The position numbers were made by a program, and so were the translations under genes. From positions 1-64,000 of the forward strand of contig MHBF01000093.1 in assembly GCA_001803225.1 (NCBI GenBank): DNA of 64,000 nucleotides. The letters are read 5' to 3'. Each line of letters begins with the position of its first letter. The stretch's first letter is position 1. The notes beneath the pieces were generated by a model that did no database searches, was not told the origin of the DNA, and worked only from the letters and a program-made list of their open reading frames with translations. Source of the stretch: Lentisphaerae bacterium GWF2_44_16. Lineage in GTDB: Bacteria; Verrucomicrobiota; Lentisphaeria; Victivallales; GWF2-45-14. Of this stretch, positions 21,982-31,125 are shown one piece after another.

Positions 21982-24465
21982 ATGAATATGAAAAAAAATA
22001 TCCCGGATAATCACTGGGTTTTCAAAAGCGTTACGGCGGCGCTTATAATTTTTTTTGCGCTGATTTTCTTTTATCCCGTTATTTTCGAGGGAATGAGTTT
22101 TTACCCCTTTGACAGCTTATTTATTTATCCGCCCTGGATGTATCTGAAATCCTGTTTCCGTCCGCACAACATACTCATACTTGACGCGATAAATGATTTT
22201 TATCCATCGGCCCTTTTTCAGAAATCCTGCTGGACTGAGGGCATATTTCCGCTATGGAATAATTTCAGCTTAGGAGGAATGCTAGCGAGTACACACACTT
22301 ACATGTCACCGATAATACTTCCGATACTCTGCCTGTTACCGGTGTCTTACGCACATGACCTGCTGCTTTTCATGCATCTTGCCGCCGCAGGGCTTTTTAC
22401 ATATCTGTATCTCCGGCAGATAGGACTGGAAAACACCGCCTCTCTCTGTGGGGCCGCCGCCTGGATGTTCAACGGTTTTGTGATGACATGGTTTGAATTT
22501 GAACATATTCCGTTTATGGCGGCACTGCTCCCGGCCTCGCTGTTCTGCGTGGAAAAACATATCAGAAGCAATTCGATGATGAGCCGTCTGACACTGGCCG
22601 CGATTATCGGGTTGCTTTTCGGAATATCATTTGCCCATGTTCTCTATTATCAGCTGATTTTTACGGGCGTCTATATAATGTTCAGAGTTCTTTCCGTTGA
22701 GAAAGAAAATTTGAGAAAGAAAATTTTCAGGCCGACGCTTAAAAAGTTTCTGAGTTTCTGCGCGGCATTCATAATCGCGTTCATAGTTTCGGCCAGTTTT
22801 TTCACATTGCACTTCAGTCATTACCAGGAAAGACAGAGAGCCAGTTTCAACTTCAGTGAAATTTATGATAAGACCGGACAGCTCTGTCTCAAATCGCTGC
22901 TGACGATGATTTATCCGAACTTTTACGGCACACCATGCATAAGCATGTCTTTCATTCCGACATCCGCACCGGGGAAAAATCCATATAATAATTATCATGA
23001 GCTTTGTGTTTACTGTGGAATAGCCGTCCTGCTTTTTGCCGCGTGTTCGCTTTTCCGCATCCGTGAGAAGTCATATACATTTTTTTATTTTTTTACTGCG
23101 ATAACCGTACTGGCTATGGCTATGGGAACTTTGCTCTACTATCCGTTTACGCTGCTGCCCGGCTTGAATATTTCCAGTCCTACGAGGGTACTTTATATAT
23201 TCGGATTTGCCATTGCCATGCTTTCGGCGCTGGGGGCCGACGCGCTTCTCAAAAATAATTTTCATAAACGCATTTTTCCGTTTTTATGCATCTGGGTTAT
23301 CGCGCTGTTTGCTCTCTCGGCGGCGCTTGCAATGCAGACTGTTCCGGGAGTGAATTTTTTTCTGAATTCAACATCATTTGCCGGGAAAGAAAACCTTTTC
23401 GAAAATATATCGTCTTTTTATTCTTTTAAATCTCCGGTGATATTGCTTCCTCTCGCAATACTGTTTATTTCGACCCTGCTCATAACAGGCATTATTTATG
23501 TAAAAAAGGACAGCTCCAGAAAACTTCTCATGATTATATGCGGGCTTCTGATATTTTATGATCTTATATCTTTTGGGTGGTCTTATAACTCCATTACGCC
23601 GCGTTCCTATGAATATCCATTGATGCCGTCTTTCGAGTTGCTTCAGAAGGATATATCCAAATTCAGGGTGGCCCCGTTCGGTTATTTCATGCTGAATACT
23701 TTCATACCATTCGGCATTGAGGAAATCGGCGGTTATTATCCGGTTTACTCCAAACGCTATGCCGAATACATACATCTTTCTCAAAATCCAGAAGTGCCCA
23801 GACCGGAAGCTTTCGGTAACAGTTTATGGTTTAATAAATTCGATTCTCCTCTTATTGACCTGATAAATACGAAGTATGTTCTTGAGCCGCTGAACCGCAG
23901 GTTTCCCGAAACTGAAAAAATGGAACTCGTCTATCAGGGGGAGATAAAGATTTACCGGAACAGGAGCGTATTTCCCAGAATATTTTTTGTCCCTTCGTAT
24001 CTTTTTTGTCCAGGCCGTGATGAGGCTTACAAAGCGCTGGGTTCATTTTCGAGAATGGATTTTCAGAAAAAAGTCATATTGGAAGATATGCCGTCTTCTG
24101 AATTCAAATTGCTTTCGAGGGAGCTTGAAAATGACTTTTACAAACAGCGCATTGAGATAAAATCATACAGGGGCAATGAAATAATTTTTTCCAGCCATAC
24201 CGATAAAGATGGGTTTGTGATTGTCGCTGATAACTATGCTGACGGATGGAGAGTGTCTGTTGACGGGAAAGAAGAAAAAATTCTGCGGGCTAATTACATA
24301 ATGAGAGCTGTGCCGGTAAAAGCGGGCAGCCGCGAAATAAGAATGTATTTCCGTCCTGCTCTGATGCTGGCCGGGATATGGGTTTCGATATGTGGATGGG
24401 CAATTCTGCTTGTCTCAATATGCGCGGTTGCCGTTTACGGCTTGGTTTTGAGGATGAAAAGATAA
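21982..24465 (+). CDS. YfhO-like polytopic membrane protein (GT-C-fold glycosyltransferase-like)
   Basis: An 827-aa integral membrane protein. Many hydrophobic segments span ~15-560 (ALIIFFALIFFYPVIF, LTLAAIIGLLFGISFAHVLY, FLSFCAAFIIAFIVSASFF, VILLPLAILFISTLLITGII), followed by a soluble ~230-residue domain and a final helix (MLAGIWVSICGWAILLVSIC). YfhO/GT-C markers are the early FYPFDSLFIYPPWMY, the acidic DAINDFYPSALFQ, FPLWNNFSLGGMLAST, and the late YADGWRVSVDGKEEKILRAN with KAGSREIRMYFRP. Family members are linked to lipid-carrier-dependent glycosylation of surface polymers. Its last 31 bp overlap the end of the convergent TPR-methyltransferase gene. Confidence 0.82.
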   Translation: MNMKKNIPDNHWVFKSVTAALIIFFALIFFYPVIFEGMSFYPFDSLFIYPPWMYLKSCFRPHNILILDAINDFYPSALFQKSCWTEGIFPLWNNFSLGGMLASTHTYMSPIILPILCLLPVSYAHDLLLFMHLAAAGLFTYLYLRQIGLENTASLCGAAAWMFNGFVMTWFEFEHIPFMAALLPASLFCVEKHIRSNSMMSRLTLAAIIGLLFGISFAHVLYYQLIFTGVYIMFRVLSVEKENLRKKIFRPTLKKFLSFCAAFIIAFIVSASFFTLHFSHYQERQRASFNFSEIYDKTGQLCLKSLLTMIYPNFYGTPCISMSFIPTSAPGKNPYNNYHELCVYCGIAVLLFAACSLFRIREKSYTFFYFFTAITVLAMAMGTLLYYPFTLLPGLNISSPTRVLYIFGFAIAMLSALGADALLKNNFHKRIFPFLCIWVIALFALSAALAMQTVPGVNFFLNSTSFAGKENLFENISSFYSFKSPVILLPLAILFISTLLITGIIYVKKDSSRKLLMIICGLLIFYDLISFGWSYNSITPRSYEYPLMPSFELLQKDISKFRVAPFGYFMLNTFIPFGIEEIGGYYPVYSKRYAEYIHLSQNPEVPRPEAFGNSLWFNKFDSPLIDLINTKYVLEPLNRRFPETEKMELVYQGEIKIYRNRSVFPRIFFVPSYLFCPGRDEAYKALGSFSRMDFQKKVILEDMPSSEFKLLSRELENDFYKQRIEIKSYRGNEIIFSSHTDKDGFVIVADNYADGWRVSVDGKEEKILRANYIMRAVPVKAGSREIRMYFRPALMLAGIWVSICGWAILLVSICAVAVYGLVLRMKR

Positions 24466-25982
24466 CCGGGTATCATGGTATCTTTTGCTTTTCTGATATC
24501 GGTTTCCGCCATTTTCTCAATGATAAAGCCGTTTGCCTCCGCAAGTTGCCGAATGTATATCAATGACTGCGCATAGCGTCCGGTAGGCCTCAGAACGCAA
24601 TTCTCGTCTTCCGATTTTTCCACTGAAAAAACAAGGTGCGCACCGTCAGCGGACACTTTTTTAACGGCGCTGAAAATATCCTCAAGGAAACCGACATATA
24701 TGAATACGTCCGCGGCTATGAAAAGGTCATATTTTTCATCAGTGGATGAAAGGAATTTTATAATATTATCGTTTATGAGGTTATCGTAAATTTTTTTGGT
24801 TTCAGCCGTATCAATCATCTTCTTTGATATATCTATTCCGGTAAGTTTTTCAGAAAGAGAGCGGAAGGCCTCTCCTGAAAGTCCCGTCCCGCAGCCCATG
24901 TCCAGAGCATTGTGGAATATCCTGTTTTCAGTTGAAATGCTATCCAGGAGTTTTCTCAAATCAAAGGGGACTTGATAATTAAGGCCCTCAGTAAGGTGCT
25001 TCTCAAAGTTTGCCGAATATTCGTTGAAGAGGTCCACAAGATATTTTTCAGGCGCTGTTTTAGTAGTGTCGCCTTTGAGTGAAGCGGCAAGATGTCCTGC
25101 TGAAGCGTGTGAAGGGTCGAGTTCGATAACCCGTTCAAAAAAAAGAAGGGCTTCTTCATAATTTCCAGAGTTCTGAAATAGGGAGCCTAAATTATATAAA
25201 GCATTAACGTGTTTCTGATTTATCGTAACTGTGTGCTGATACGAAAGAAAGGCTTTCTCCAATTTTCCCTGAAGTTTGAAAACGCTTCCCATATTGCAGT
25301 ATGCGTCGGCATTTTGCGGGTCGGCCGCGACAGCTTTTTCGTAGAGTTCCAACGCCTCATCCAGGCGGCCTTTCTCCCGGCATATATTGCCATAGTTGAA
25401 AAAAGCCTTTGAATGGTCGGGTTCCAGTTCGATTGTCTGGCGATAAAACGCGGCGGCTTCCTCATAAGTTCCCATTTCTGAGAGAATATTCGCCGCACTG
25501 AATAAAACCTCCGCGTCCATGGGATAGAGTTTTATTGATGATTGATAGGCCTTCAATGCTTCTTCTCTTTTCCCGGTCAGTTCGAGAACATTTCCCAGAT
25601 TCTTCCATGATTTTTCATTGTTCGGGTTTATCATCAGGGATTGACGGAAAGCGACGACGGCGCTTTCATTATCTCCCGACGCCTGGAGCGCGTTGCCAAG
25701 ATTATAATAAAAATCGTCCCGTGTTTTGTTTCTGGCGATTGCGTCCCGGAACATCTTAACTGCCTTCTGGTCATTGCCTTTTTCGTAGGCGACAAGGCCG
25801 ACAAGGTTGTAAAGATCTCCGTTTTCGGGATCAAACCTCAATGCTTTACTGTAAAAACGTTCTGCCTCATCAAGCTTTCCGGCCCTGTGAAGTTCCAGCC
25901 CTTTTTTCATGTTGTTTATGAAATCGCTCAAAACATATTCTCCGTGTTTCCTTAAGATACACCGGGAAAGCAGGATTTTCAT
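24435..25982 (-). CDS. TPR-repeat protein with C-terminal SAM-dependent methyltransferase domain
   Basis: A 515-aa protein. Residues ~20-310 carry eight to nine tetratricopeptide repeats (for example AVKMFRDAIARNKTRDDFYY, EALKAYQSSIKLYPMDAEV, ALELYEKAVAADPQNADAYC). From ~350 a class I methyltransferase follows (FHNALDMGCGTGLSGEAFRS as the SAM loop, LTGIDISKKMIDTA, YDLFIAADVFIYVGFLED). The ATG at 25982 overlaps the tlyA stop by 4 bp. A TTG about 18 codons in (GGAG upstream, product beginning with LSDFINNMKKGL) is a possible alternative start, since the first residues are unlike a TPR cap. TPR-methyltransferase fusions of this kind are common in proteobacteria and PVC bacteria with unknown substrates. 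The 3' end overlaps the convergent YfhO-like gene. Confidence 0.85.
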   Translation of the reverse strand: MKILLSRCILRKHGEYVLSDFINNMKKGLELHRAGKLDEAERFYSKALRFDPENGDLYNLVGLVAYEKGNDQKAVKMFRDAIARNKTRDDFYYNLGNALQASGDNESAVVAFRQSLMINPNNEKSWKNLGNVLELTGKREEALKAYQSSIKLYPMDAEVLFSAANILSEMGTYEEAAAFYRQTIELEPDHSKAFFNYGNICREKGRLDEALELYEKAVAADPQNADAYCNMGSVFKLQGKLEKAFLSYQHTVTINQKHVNALYNLGSLFQNSGNYEEALLFFERVIELDPSHASAGHLAASLKGDTTKTAPEKYLVDLFNEYSANFEKHLTEGLNYQVPFDLRKLLDSISTENRIFHNALDMGCGTGLSGEAFRSLSEKLTGIDISKKMIDTAETKKIYDNLINDNIIKFLSSTDEKYDLFIAADVFIYVGFLEDIFSAVKKVSADGAHLVFSVEKSEDENCVLRPTGRYAQSLIYIRQLAEANGFIIEKMAETDIRKAKDTMIPGYLFILKTKP

Positions 25983-26725
25983 GTTCTGAATACGGCTATA
26001 TATTCCTGATTTCCCTTGGGGCCTTTTATAGGAGAAGGGATAATATCCTTTTTAATCCATGAAAGCTCCTTTTCACAGAAAACAGAGACTTTCTCAATAC
26101 ATTTATCTATAACATTTTGCTCCCTGACAACGCCGCCTTTTTCAATCTCGTTTTTACTGGCCTCAAATTGGGGTTTTATCAGTATAAAAGCCCATGCCTC
26201 TTTTTTCAGAAAGGCGCTTACCGCTGGAAGGACGGCGGTAACTGAGATGAAAGACAGGTCCATCGTGATGACATCGACTTTTTCGGGAATGAAATTTTCT
26301 TTAAGCAGTCTTGCGTTTGTCTGTTCATGGACGACAACTCTTTCATCGCTGCGGATTTTAAGATGAAGCTGTCCTCGTCCGCTGTCAACAGTATAAACCC
26401 TGCGAGTATTGTGTTGAAGCATAAGGTCAGTGAAGCCCCCGGTGGAAGCTCCGACATCCAGAGCGATGAGTCCGCTCATATCCGGGAGGTATTTGTCTAT
26501 CGCGGGCAGAAGCTTGTAAGCTCCTCTGCTGACGTATTGACTGTCTTCGGCAACGATAAATTCCGTGTCGGCGGGATAGAGTTCTGAAGTTTTTCTGACG
26601 AGGTGGTCTTTCCCTATTCTAACTTTCCCCGAAAGTATCAACTTCGCGGCTTCTTCACGGGAACTGCAGGACCCGGCCCTTTCCAAAAGAATATCAGCCC
26701 GTTCTTTTTTTTCACTTTTTTTCAT
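25979..26725 (-). CDS. tlyA: TlyA-family rRNA 2'-O-methyltransferase (hemolysin A family)
   Basis: A 248-aa protein, the usual TlyA length. An S4 RNA-binding domain occupies residues ~8-65 (RADILLERAGSCSSREEAAK, LILSGKVRIG), followed by an FtsJ-type methyltransferase: VSRGAYKLLPAIDKY, SAM motif ALDVGASTGGFTDLMLQH, TVDSGRGQLH, ITMDLSFISV and ILIKPQFEASKNEIEKGGVV. TlyA methylates ribose 2'-O positions of 16S and/or 23S rRNA. Coding overlaps by 4 bp with both neighbours (lactonase before, TPR-methyltransferase after), so the three are probably one transcript. Confidence 0.93.
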   Translation of the reverse strand: MKKSEKKERADILLERAGSCSSREEAAKLILSGKVRIGKDHLVRKTSELYPADTEFIVAEDSQYVSRGAYKLLPAIDKYLPDMSGLIALDVGASTGGFTDLMLQHNTRRVYTVDSGRGQLHLKIRSDERVVVHEQTNARLLKENFIPEKVDVITMDLSFISVTAVLPAVSAFLKKEAWAFILIKPQFEASKNEIEKGGVVREQNVIDKCIEKVSVFCEKELSWIKKDIIPSPIKGPKGNQEYIAVFRT

Positions 26726-27843
26726 GGGTTTTTCATCGGCAGAAACCCCACATAGACGGGTTCGCCTGCTGTGATAATTCGTCCGGTGAATTCAAGCAGT
26801 CCGGAATTCTGATCGATTTTGAATAACGCAAGATTGTCAGAAGCCTGATTTGCGACAAGACAGTAACGGCCTGTCGGATCGATATTGAAATGACGGGGAG
26901 TTTTAATATGTTCGCTCTGGAAACCCGGAGATGTGAGAGTTCCATCCTTGTTTACCGTGAAAACGGCGAGAGAGTCATGTCCCCTGTTGGAAGCATAGAG
27001 GAATTTGCCGTTCGGGTGCAGGCGGACTTCGGCGCACCATGTCGTGCCTTTGAAATCAGGAGGGCATGTTGAAATGTTCTGAACTATGGTCAAAGCCCCT
27101 GTGGAGGGATTGCGGGATAGGACAGTAACTGTTGAATCAAGTTCGTTAATCACATATGCGGTTTTGCCATCGGGATTGAATGTCATATGGCGGGGGCCGG
27201 AAGCGTCTTTCAGGACGGCTTCCGGGGGAACTGCCGGTTTTAATTTGACGGACGCCGAATCCAAGTTGTAAATCAATATCTTATCAAGACCAAGGTCTGC
27301 CGCATAAATGTGTTTTCCATCCGGGGACGGATTTATGCTGTGAGCATGCGGGCCTGCCTGTCTGCGGGGATCGGTACCGCGTCCTTCGTGTTGTATTATG
27401 CAGGACGGTTCATGTGCCGGAATTCCATCGGCGCCTACGGGGATTAGAGCCACGCTGCCGCTGCCGTAATTGGCAGTCAGCAGATTGCGTCCGTCGGAAG
27501 TCATGATGAGATGGCATGGGCCATTGCCGCCCGAAAGGGATTCTCCGATGAAACGCAGTTTCTTATCTTTCTGTATTTCGAAGGCCCGTATTTTGCCGGG
27601 ATTGCCCCCTGCGGTCGCATAGACAAATCTGCCGTCCGGACTGAATGCCAAAAAACTAGGGTCAGGAGTTTCAGCGGCAAGTTCAGGTTCCGAAAGTGTG
27701 CCGGAGTCCGCGTCAAAAGACGCATGATAAATTCCCTTTGATGGTGAATTTTTCGTATAAGTCCCGATATAGACGTCGAAATTCTGAGCTGAAAGAGCTT
27801 GGGAAGTCATAATAAATAAAACCGTTTTTAATAATTTTGACAT
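26722..27843 (-). CDS. Secreted lactonase-family seven-bladed beta-propeller (6-phosphogluconolactonase/YbhE-type)
   Basis: A 373-aa protein from the ATG at 27843. Signal peptide MSKLLKTVLFIMTSQALSA, then mature QNFDVYIGTYTKN. The propeller repeats contain the family phrases GIYHASFDADSGTL, PSFLAFSPDGRFVYAT, GNGPCHLIMTSDGRNLLTAN, GRGTDPRRQAGPHAHSINP (conserved HAH), GPRHMTFNPDGKTAYVINE and ETV-like PRHFNIDPTGRYCLVANQ. Cytosolic relatives hydrolyse 6-phosphogluconolactone, but an exported copy must act on another lactone or be a structural propeller. An in-frame TTG at 27861 extends the frame by six codons and lacks an RBS. The stop overlaps the tlyA start by 4 bp. Confidence 0.87.
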   Translation of the reverse strand: MSKLLKTVLFIMTSQALSAQNFDVYIGTYTKNSPSKGIYHASFDADSGTLSEPELAAETPDPSFLAFSPDGRFVYATAGGNPGKIRAFEIQKDKKLRFIGESLSGGNGPCHLIMTSDGRNLLTANYGSGSVALIPVGADGIPAHEPSCIIQHEGRGTDPRRQAGPHAHSINPSPDGKHIYAADLGLDKILIYNLDSASVKLKPAVPPEAVLKDASGPRHMTFNPDGKTAYVINELDSTVTVLSRNPSTGALTIVQNISTCPPDFKGTTWCAEVRLHPNGKFLYASNRGHDSLAVFTVNKDGTLTSPGFQSEHIKTPRHFNIDPTGRYCLVANQASDNLALFKIDQNSGLLEFTGRIITAGEPVYVGFLPMKNP

Positions 27844-28021
27844 GTTTAATTTTTTCGTCAATTGTTCTGATACTGATATTACTTAAGAGCTCCTTATCGC
27901 TAAAGTCAAATAGACTGGAGAGTTGAAAAACAAGAATCTGGCTTCATTAACTTATTATAATCAACTGCTGAAACGATGGCGGAAACAATGCCCACCTGCC
28001 TGATTTTATTGCGAAAATCTC

Positions 28022-28049
28022 TTGATTTTAGTCATAATTCAGCTATTTT
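28022..28049 (+). promoter_or_regulatory. Possible promoter of the FHA-pseudokinase operon
   Basis: TTGATT (28022-28027), 16 bp, TATTTT (28044-28049), 36 bp before the ATG at 28086, which has GAGGA upstream. It is only a moderate match. The surrounding 242-bp gap between divergent genes (27844-28085) contains nothing else I recognise. Confidence 0.35.
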
Positions 28050-28085
28050 CAAAGGCATTCAGAACTTATAGAGGACGGTTTTTTT

Positions 28086-29474
28086 ATGTCGTTTGTTATT
28101 TTTAATGAACATGGCGAGAAGAAAAGGGTTGAGCTTTTCAAGGACAAAACCCTGAGCATAGGGAGAAGCAAAACCTGTGATATATCTTTTTCAGGAAATG
28201 AAAAAGTAAGCCGCAATCATTGTGCATTGTTTTTCAATGTCGCTAATTCCTGTTTTATGGTTAAAGACCTTAATTCTACGAACGGTACTTTCCTCAACAG
28301 CAGAAAAATCGATGGGGAAGCCATTCTCAAGGAAGGGGACAAGTTAGGCGTAGGGAACATGCTCATAACTTATCACAGCGAGGAAACTTCTGAAACCCAG
28401 AAGCTTATAAAGGTAAAGGAAGTAAAACCTTTTGCGGTGGAAAATCTTGCGGAGGCCGAACTTACTCAGACGTCGGAACTGGAAGATAAAAAACTGGAAA
28501 CGCAGTTTTCCAGAATGCGCATGGGCAGTTACAACCTCCTTCAGGGTGATACCGTGCAGGGATATGAAATAATCCGTAAATTCGGAGAAGGAAATCTGGC
28601 GGCGGAATATCTTGTGCGCGAAGAAGGGCTTGAAGACATTATAGCGCTCAAAATATTCAAAAAGGAATTTCAGGAAAAACCTGAAGCACTACTTGCCTTT
28701 GATAAAATTTTTGAAAAAATAAAGTTTTCCCATCCTTCTTTAGTGCAATACCAGAGAAAAGGCCTTTATGAAGGTTGCTGTTTTTATACTCTGGACTATA
28801 TGTCCAACGGTAATTTAGGCACAAGGATTATAAACAGTGCCCCCTTCAAGGAGCTTCAGGCCCTTGAAATAACAATCGCCATCGCCATTGGACTCGGCGC
28901 TCTTTACGAAAAGAAAAAAGTAATCCATGGAAACCTGAAGCCTTCAAATATTCTTTATAATTCTGAAGACAGTATAATGATAAGTGATTACGGCTTCGCG
29001 GAATGGATGTCTGAATATCTTCTTGACGGAGCTCCCGCGATTTCTCCGTGGTATATGAGCCCGGAGTCTGTTTCAGGACACAAACTGGATTGGTCTTCTG
29101 ATCTTTATTCGCTGGGAGTAATCTTTTTTCAGATGCTCACGGGCGTTCTGCCTTTACACTCTGCTAATTCTGATGAAATACTGAAAATGCACCGTGAGGA
29201 AAGCTTCCCTGCTCCCGACGAGCGCAATCCCAATGTTAAAATTTCTGAAAAAAGCATCCAGATGCTTTCGGTAATGACCAATAAGCAGTCCTCTGAAAGA
29301 TATCCTTCATGGAATTACTTTATCAAAACGGCTCAGGCCATCCTTGATGAAATGGAAAAAAAGGAAGCTGAAATCAAAAAATCCGAGGATTCTTCTCCGG
29401 ATAATAAAAATTCCGGCCCCGATTCAGGATATAAACACAAATTCAGTTTTTTTAAAGGAAAGAAAAATCTATGA
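28086..29474 (+). CDS. FHA domain fused to a predicted Ser/Thr pseudokinase
   Basis: A 462-aa cytoplasmic protein. Residues 1-95 are an FHA phosphothreonine-binding domain (LSIGRSKTCDISFS, VSRNHCALFF, DLNSTNGTFLN). Residues ~158-430 are a Hanks-type kinase fold: degenerate glycine loop GEGNLAAEYLV, ATP lysine IIALKIF (Lys189), catalytic loop HGNLKPSN (281-288), DYG (301-303), MSPES and SSDLYSLGVIF. The catalytic HRD Asp is Asn283 and the preceding Arg is Gly, so phosphotransfer should be lost or very weak even though the metal-binding DYG Asp, Asn288 and Lys are kept. The C-terminus is a charged tail. It overlaps thyX by 4 bp. Probably a phosphoprotein-binding scaffold or ATP-binding switch. 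Confidence 0.88.
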   Translation: MSFVIFNEHGEKKRVELFKDKTLSIGRSKTCDISFSGNEKVSRNHCALFFNVANSCFMVKDLNSTNGTFLNSRKIDGEAILKEGDKLGVGNMLITYHSEETSETQKLIKVKEVKPFAVENLAEAELTQTSELEDKKLETQFSRMRMGSYNLLQGDTVQGYEIIRKFGEGNLAAEYLVREEGLEDIIALKIFKKEFQEKPEALLAFDKIFEKIKFSHPSLVQYQRKGLYEGCCFYTLDYMSNGNLGTRIINSAPFKELQALEITIAIAIGLGALYEKKKVIHGNLKPSNILYNSEDSIMISDYGFAEWMSEYLLDGAPAISPWYMSPESVSGHKLDWSSDLYSLGVIFFQMLTGVLPLHSANSDEILKMHREESFPAPDERNPNVKISEKSIQMLSVMTNKQSSERYPSWNYFIKTAQAILDEMEKKEAEIKKSEDSSPDNKNSGPDSGYKHKFSFFKGKKNL

Positions 29475-30166
29475 GCAAACTAAATGTTCCTCCTGAGAAT
29501 CATGTGAAGGCACTTGACGGGCAGGGTTGGGTTGGACTGATAGACCATCTGGGCTCTGAAACAACTATCGTCAATGCCGCCCGGGTTTCCTTCGGCAGGC
29601 TGAAGGATAACATGGATGAAAGAGATGTAATCCTTCTTAATTATCTTATAGAAAATAAACATACAAGCCCTCTTGAACACGTAGTTTTCACTTTCAGCGT
29701 ACATTGCCCTCTTTTCGTGCGCGGACAGTGGCACAGGCACCGTACATGGTCATATAATGAAATATCGCGCAGGTATACCGAAATAGACATGGAGTTTTAT
29801 ACACCTCCAAAACTGAGAAAACAGGCTGAAAGCAATCGACAGGCTTCAATCTCTTCCCCTGATTTTCAGGACGGTGAACTGATTAAAAAAATAGAGGCGT
29901 TCAATAAAAAATCTCTTGACTTTTACGAAGAGCTTCTGGCTTCAGGCGTCTGCCGCGAACAAGCCCGCGGCATTCTCCCTCAGAACATGATGGTTACTTT
30001 CTGGGGTACCGTTAATCTGGGAAATCTCCTGCATTTCCTGGAACTTCGTGACAGTGAACATGCGCAGTGGGAAATACGCGAATACGCCATTGCCATCAAA
30101 AAACTTATCAAACCTTTCATTCCGAATGTGGCAAAATATTTTCAATCGAAAGGGCAGGAATGGTGA
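29471..30166 (+). CDS. thyX: Flavin-dependent thymidylate synthase ThyX
   Basis: A 231-aa protein, the normal ThyX length. The ThyX signature RHR-x2-S-x2-E-x-S-x-RY is complete at residues 89-102 (RHRTWSYNEISRRY). It is preceded by TSPLEHVVFTFSVHCPLFVRGQW and followed by ARGILPQNMMVTFWGTVNLG and LHFLELRDSEHAQWEIREYA. It makes dTMP from dUMP using FAD, NADPH and methylene-THF, independent of ThyA; no thyA is visible here. It overlaps the FHA gene by 4 bp and pdxA by 7 bp, inside a four-gene overlapping operon. Confidence 0.97.
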   Translation: MSKLNVPPENHVKALDGQGWVGLIDHLGSETTIVNAARVSFGRLKDNMDERDVILLNYLIENKHTSPLEHVVFTFSVHCPLFVRGQWHRHRTWSYNEISRRYTEIDMEFYTPPKLRKQAESNRQASISSPDFQDGELIKKIEAFNKKSLDFYEELLASGVCREQARGILPQNMMVTFWGTVNLGNLLHFLELRDSEHAQWEIREYAIAIKKLIKPFIPNVAKYFQSKGQEW

Positions 30167-31125
30167 AGAAAAACGCGTCCTTTCCAGTAATTGCGCTCAC
30201 TATGGGCGACCCAGCCGGCATAGGTCCTGAAATAGCGGTGCGCGCCGCCAATGACCCCGAAATAAAAAAACTGTCCAGAATAATAATATACGGCTGTCCG
30301 GACATCATAGAGGAAGCCTCAAAAAAATTCTGTGAAGGTAAAATGCCTGAAATCGTCAGCACCGGCGATTTGAAATTTTCTGAAATTACCATTGGTAAAG
30401 AAGATCCCAAATGTGGCATTTGCGCCAGAAAAGCCGTTATCAAAGCCGTCAAGGACACCCTTGCCGGGACCGTTGACGCCATCGTAACTTCCCCTGTCAA
30501 TAAGGCATCAATCAATATTGCCGGAATCCCCTTTACCGGACATACCGAACTTATCGCCGATCTCTGCAAAACAAAAAATTACGCGATGATGCAGTCCGCA
30601 GGAAAACTCAGGGTAGCCTTTGTAACCACTCATATTTCCCTAAAGGAAGTATGCTCCAATGTTACCGAAGAGCGGATTATCGAAGTCGCCGAACTCCTGT
30701 ATAACGAAATCAAATCCGAAAATATAGCTCATCCCAAGTTGGCCGCCGCCGCGCTTAATCCTCATGCCGGTGAAAACGGTTATATGGGTGATGAAGACAA
30801 AAAAACAGTCAGGCCGGCGCTGGAAAAACTTCACAAAATGGGGGTCAATATCGAAGGGCCGTTCCCGCCGGATACACTTTTCATCGAGAAGACACGCGAT
30901 AAATTTGACGGCATTCTCTGCATGTACCACGATCAGGGACATATCCCTTTCAAGATGCTCGCCTTTGACAAAGGCGTCAATACAACTCTGGGACTTCCGA
31001 TAATAAGGACAAGCCCCGACCACGGCACAGCCTTTGAAATAGCATGGAAAGGCGTCGCCCATACCGGAAGTCTTTTCGAAGCCATAAGACTTGCCGCAAA
31101 AAGAGTTAAAAAAATAAAATCATGA
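30160..31125 (+). CDS. pdxA: 4-hydroxythreonine-4-phosphate dehydrogenase PdxA
   Basis: A 321-aa protein, close to the usual ~330 aa. PdxA stretches are PVIALTMGDPAGIGPEIAVRA at the start, DAIVTSPVNKASIN, PFTGHTELIADLC, KLRVAFVTTHISLKEVCSNV, LAAAALNPHAGENGYMGDED, DGILCMYHDQGHIPFKMLAF (metal His) and LGLPIIRTSPDHGTAFEIAW. It is an NAD-dependent enzyme of DXP-dependent pyridoxal-phosphate synthesis. The start is the ATG at 30160 with AAAGGGCAGGA immediately upstream; the frame is open further 5' inside thyX, but that extension has no family similarity. It overlaps thyX by 7 bp and the M28 peptidase by 4 bp. Confidence 0.96.
   Translation: MVKKNASFPVIALTMGDPAGIGPEIAVRAANDPEIKKLSRIIIYGCPDIIEEASKKFCEGKMPEIVSTGDLKFSEITIGKEDPKCGICARKAVIKAVKDTLAGTVDAIVTSPVNKASINIAGIPFTGHTELIADLCKTKNYAMMQSAGKLRVAFVTTHISLKEVCSNVTEERIIEVAELLYNEIKSENIAHPKLAAAALNPHAGENGYMGDEDKKTVRPALEKLHKMGVNIEGPFPPDTLFIEKTRDKFDGILCMYHDQGHIPFKMLAFDKGVNTTLGLPIIRTSPDHGTAFEIAWKGVAHTGSLFEAIRLAAKRVKKIKS

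Noticed and set aside
30067-30159. 31-codon N-terminal extension of PdxA
   Set aside because: It is the out-of-frame end of thyX, without family similarity; ATG 30160 has a good RBS and begins the known PdxA N-terminus.
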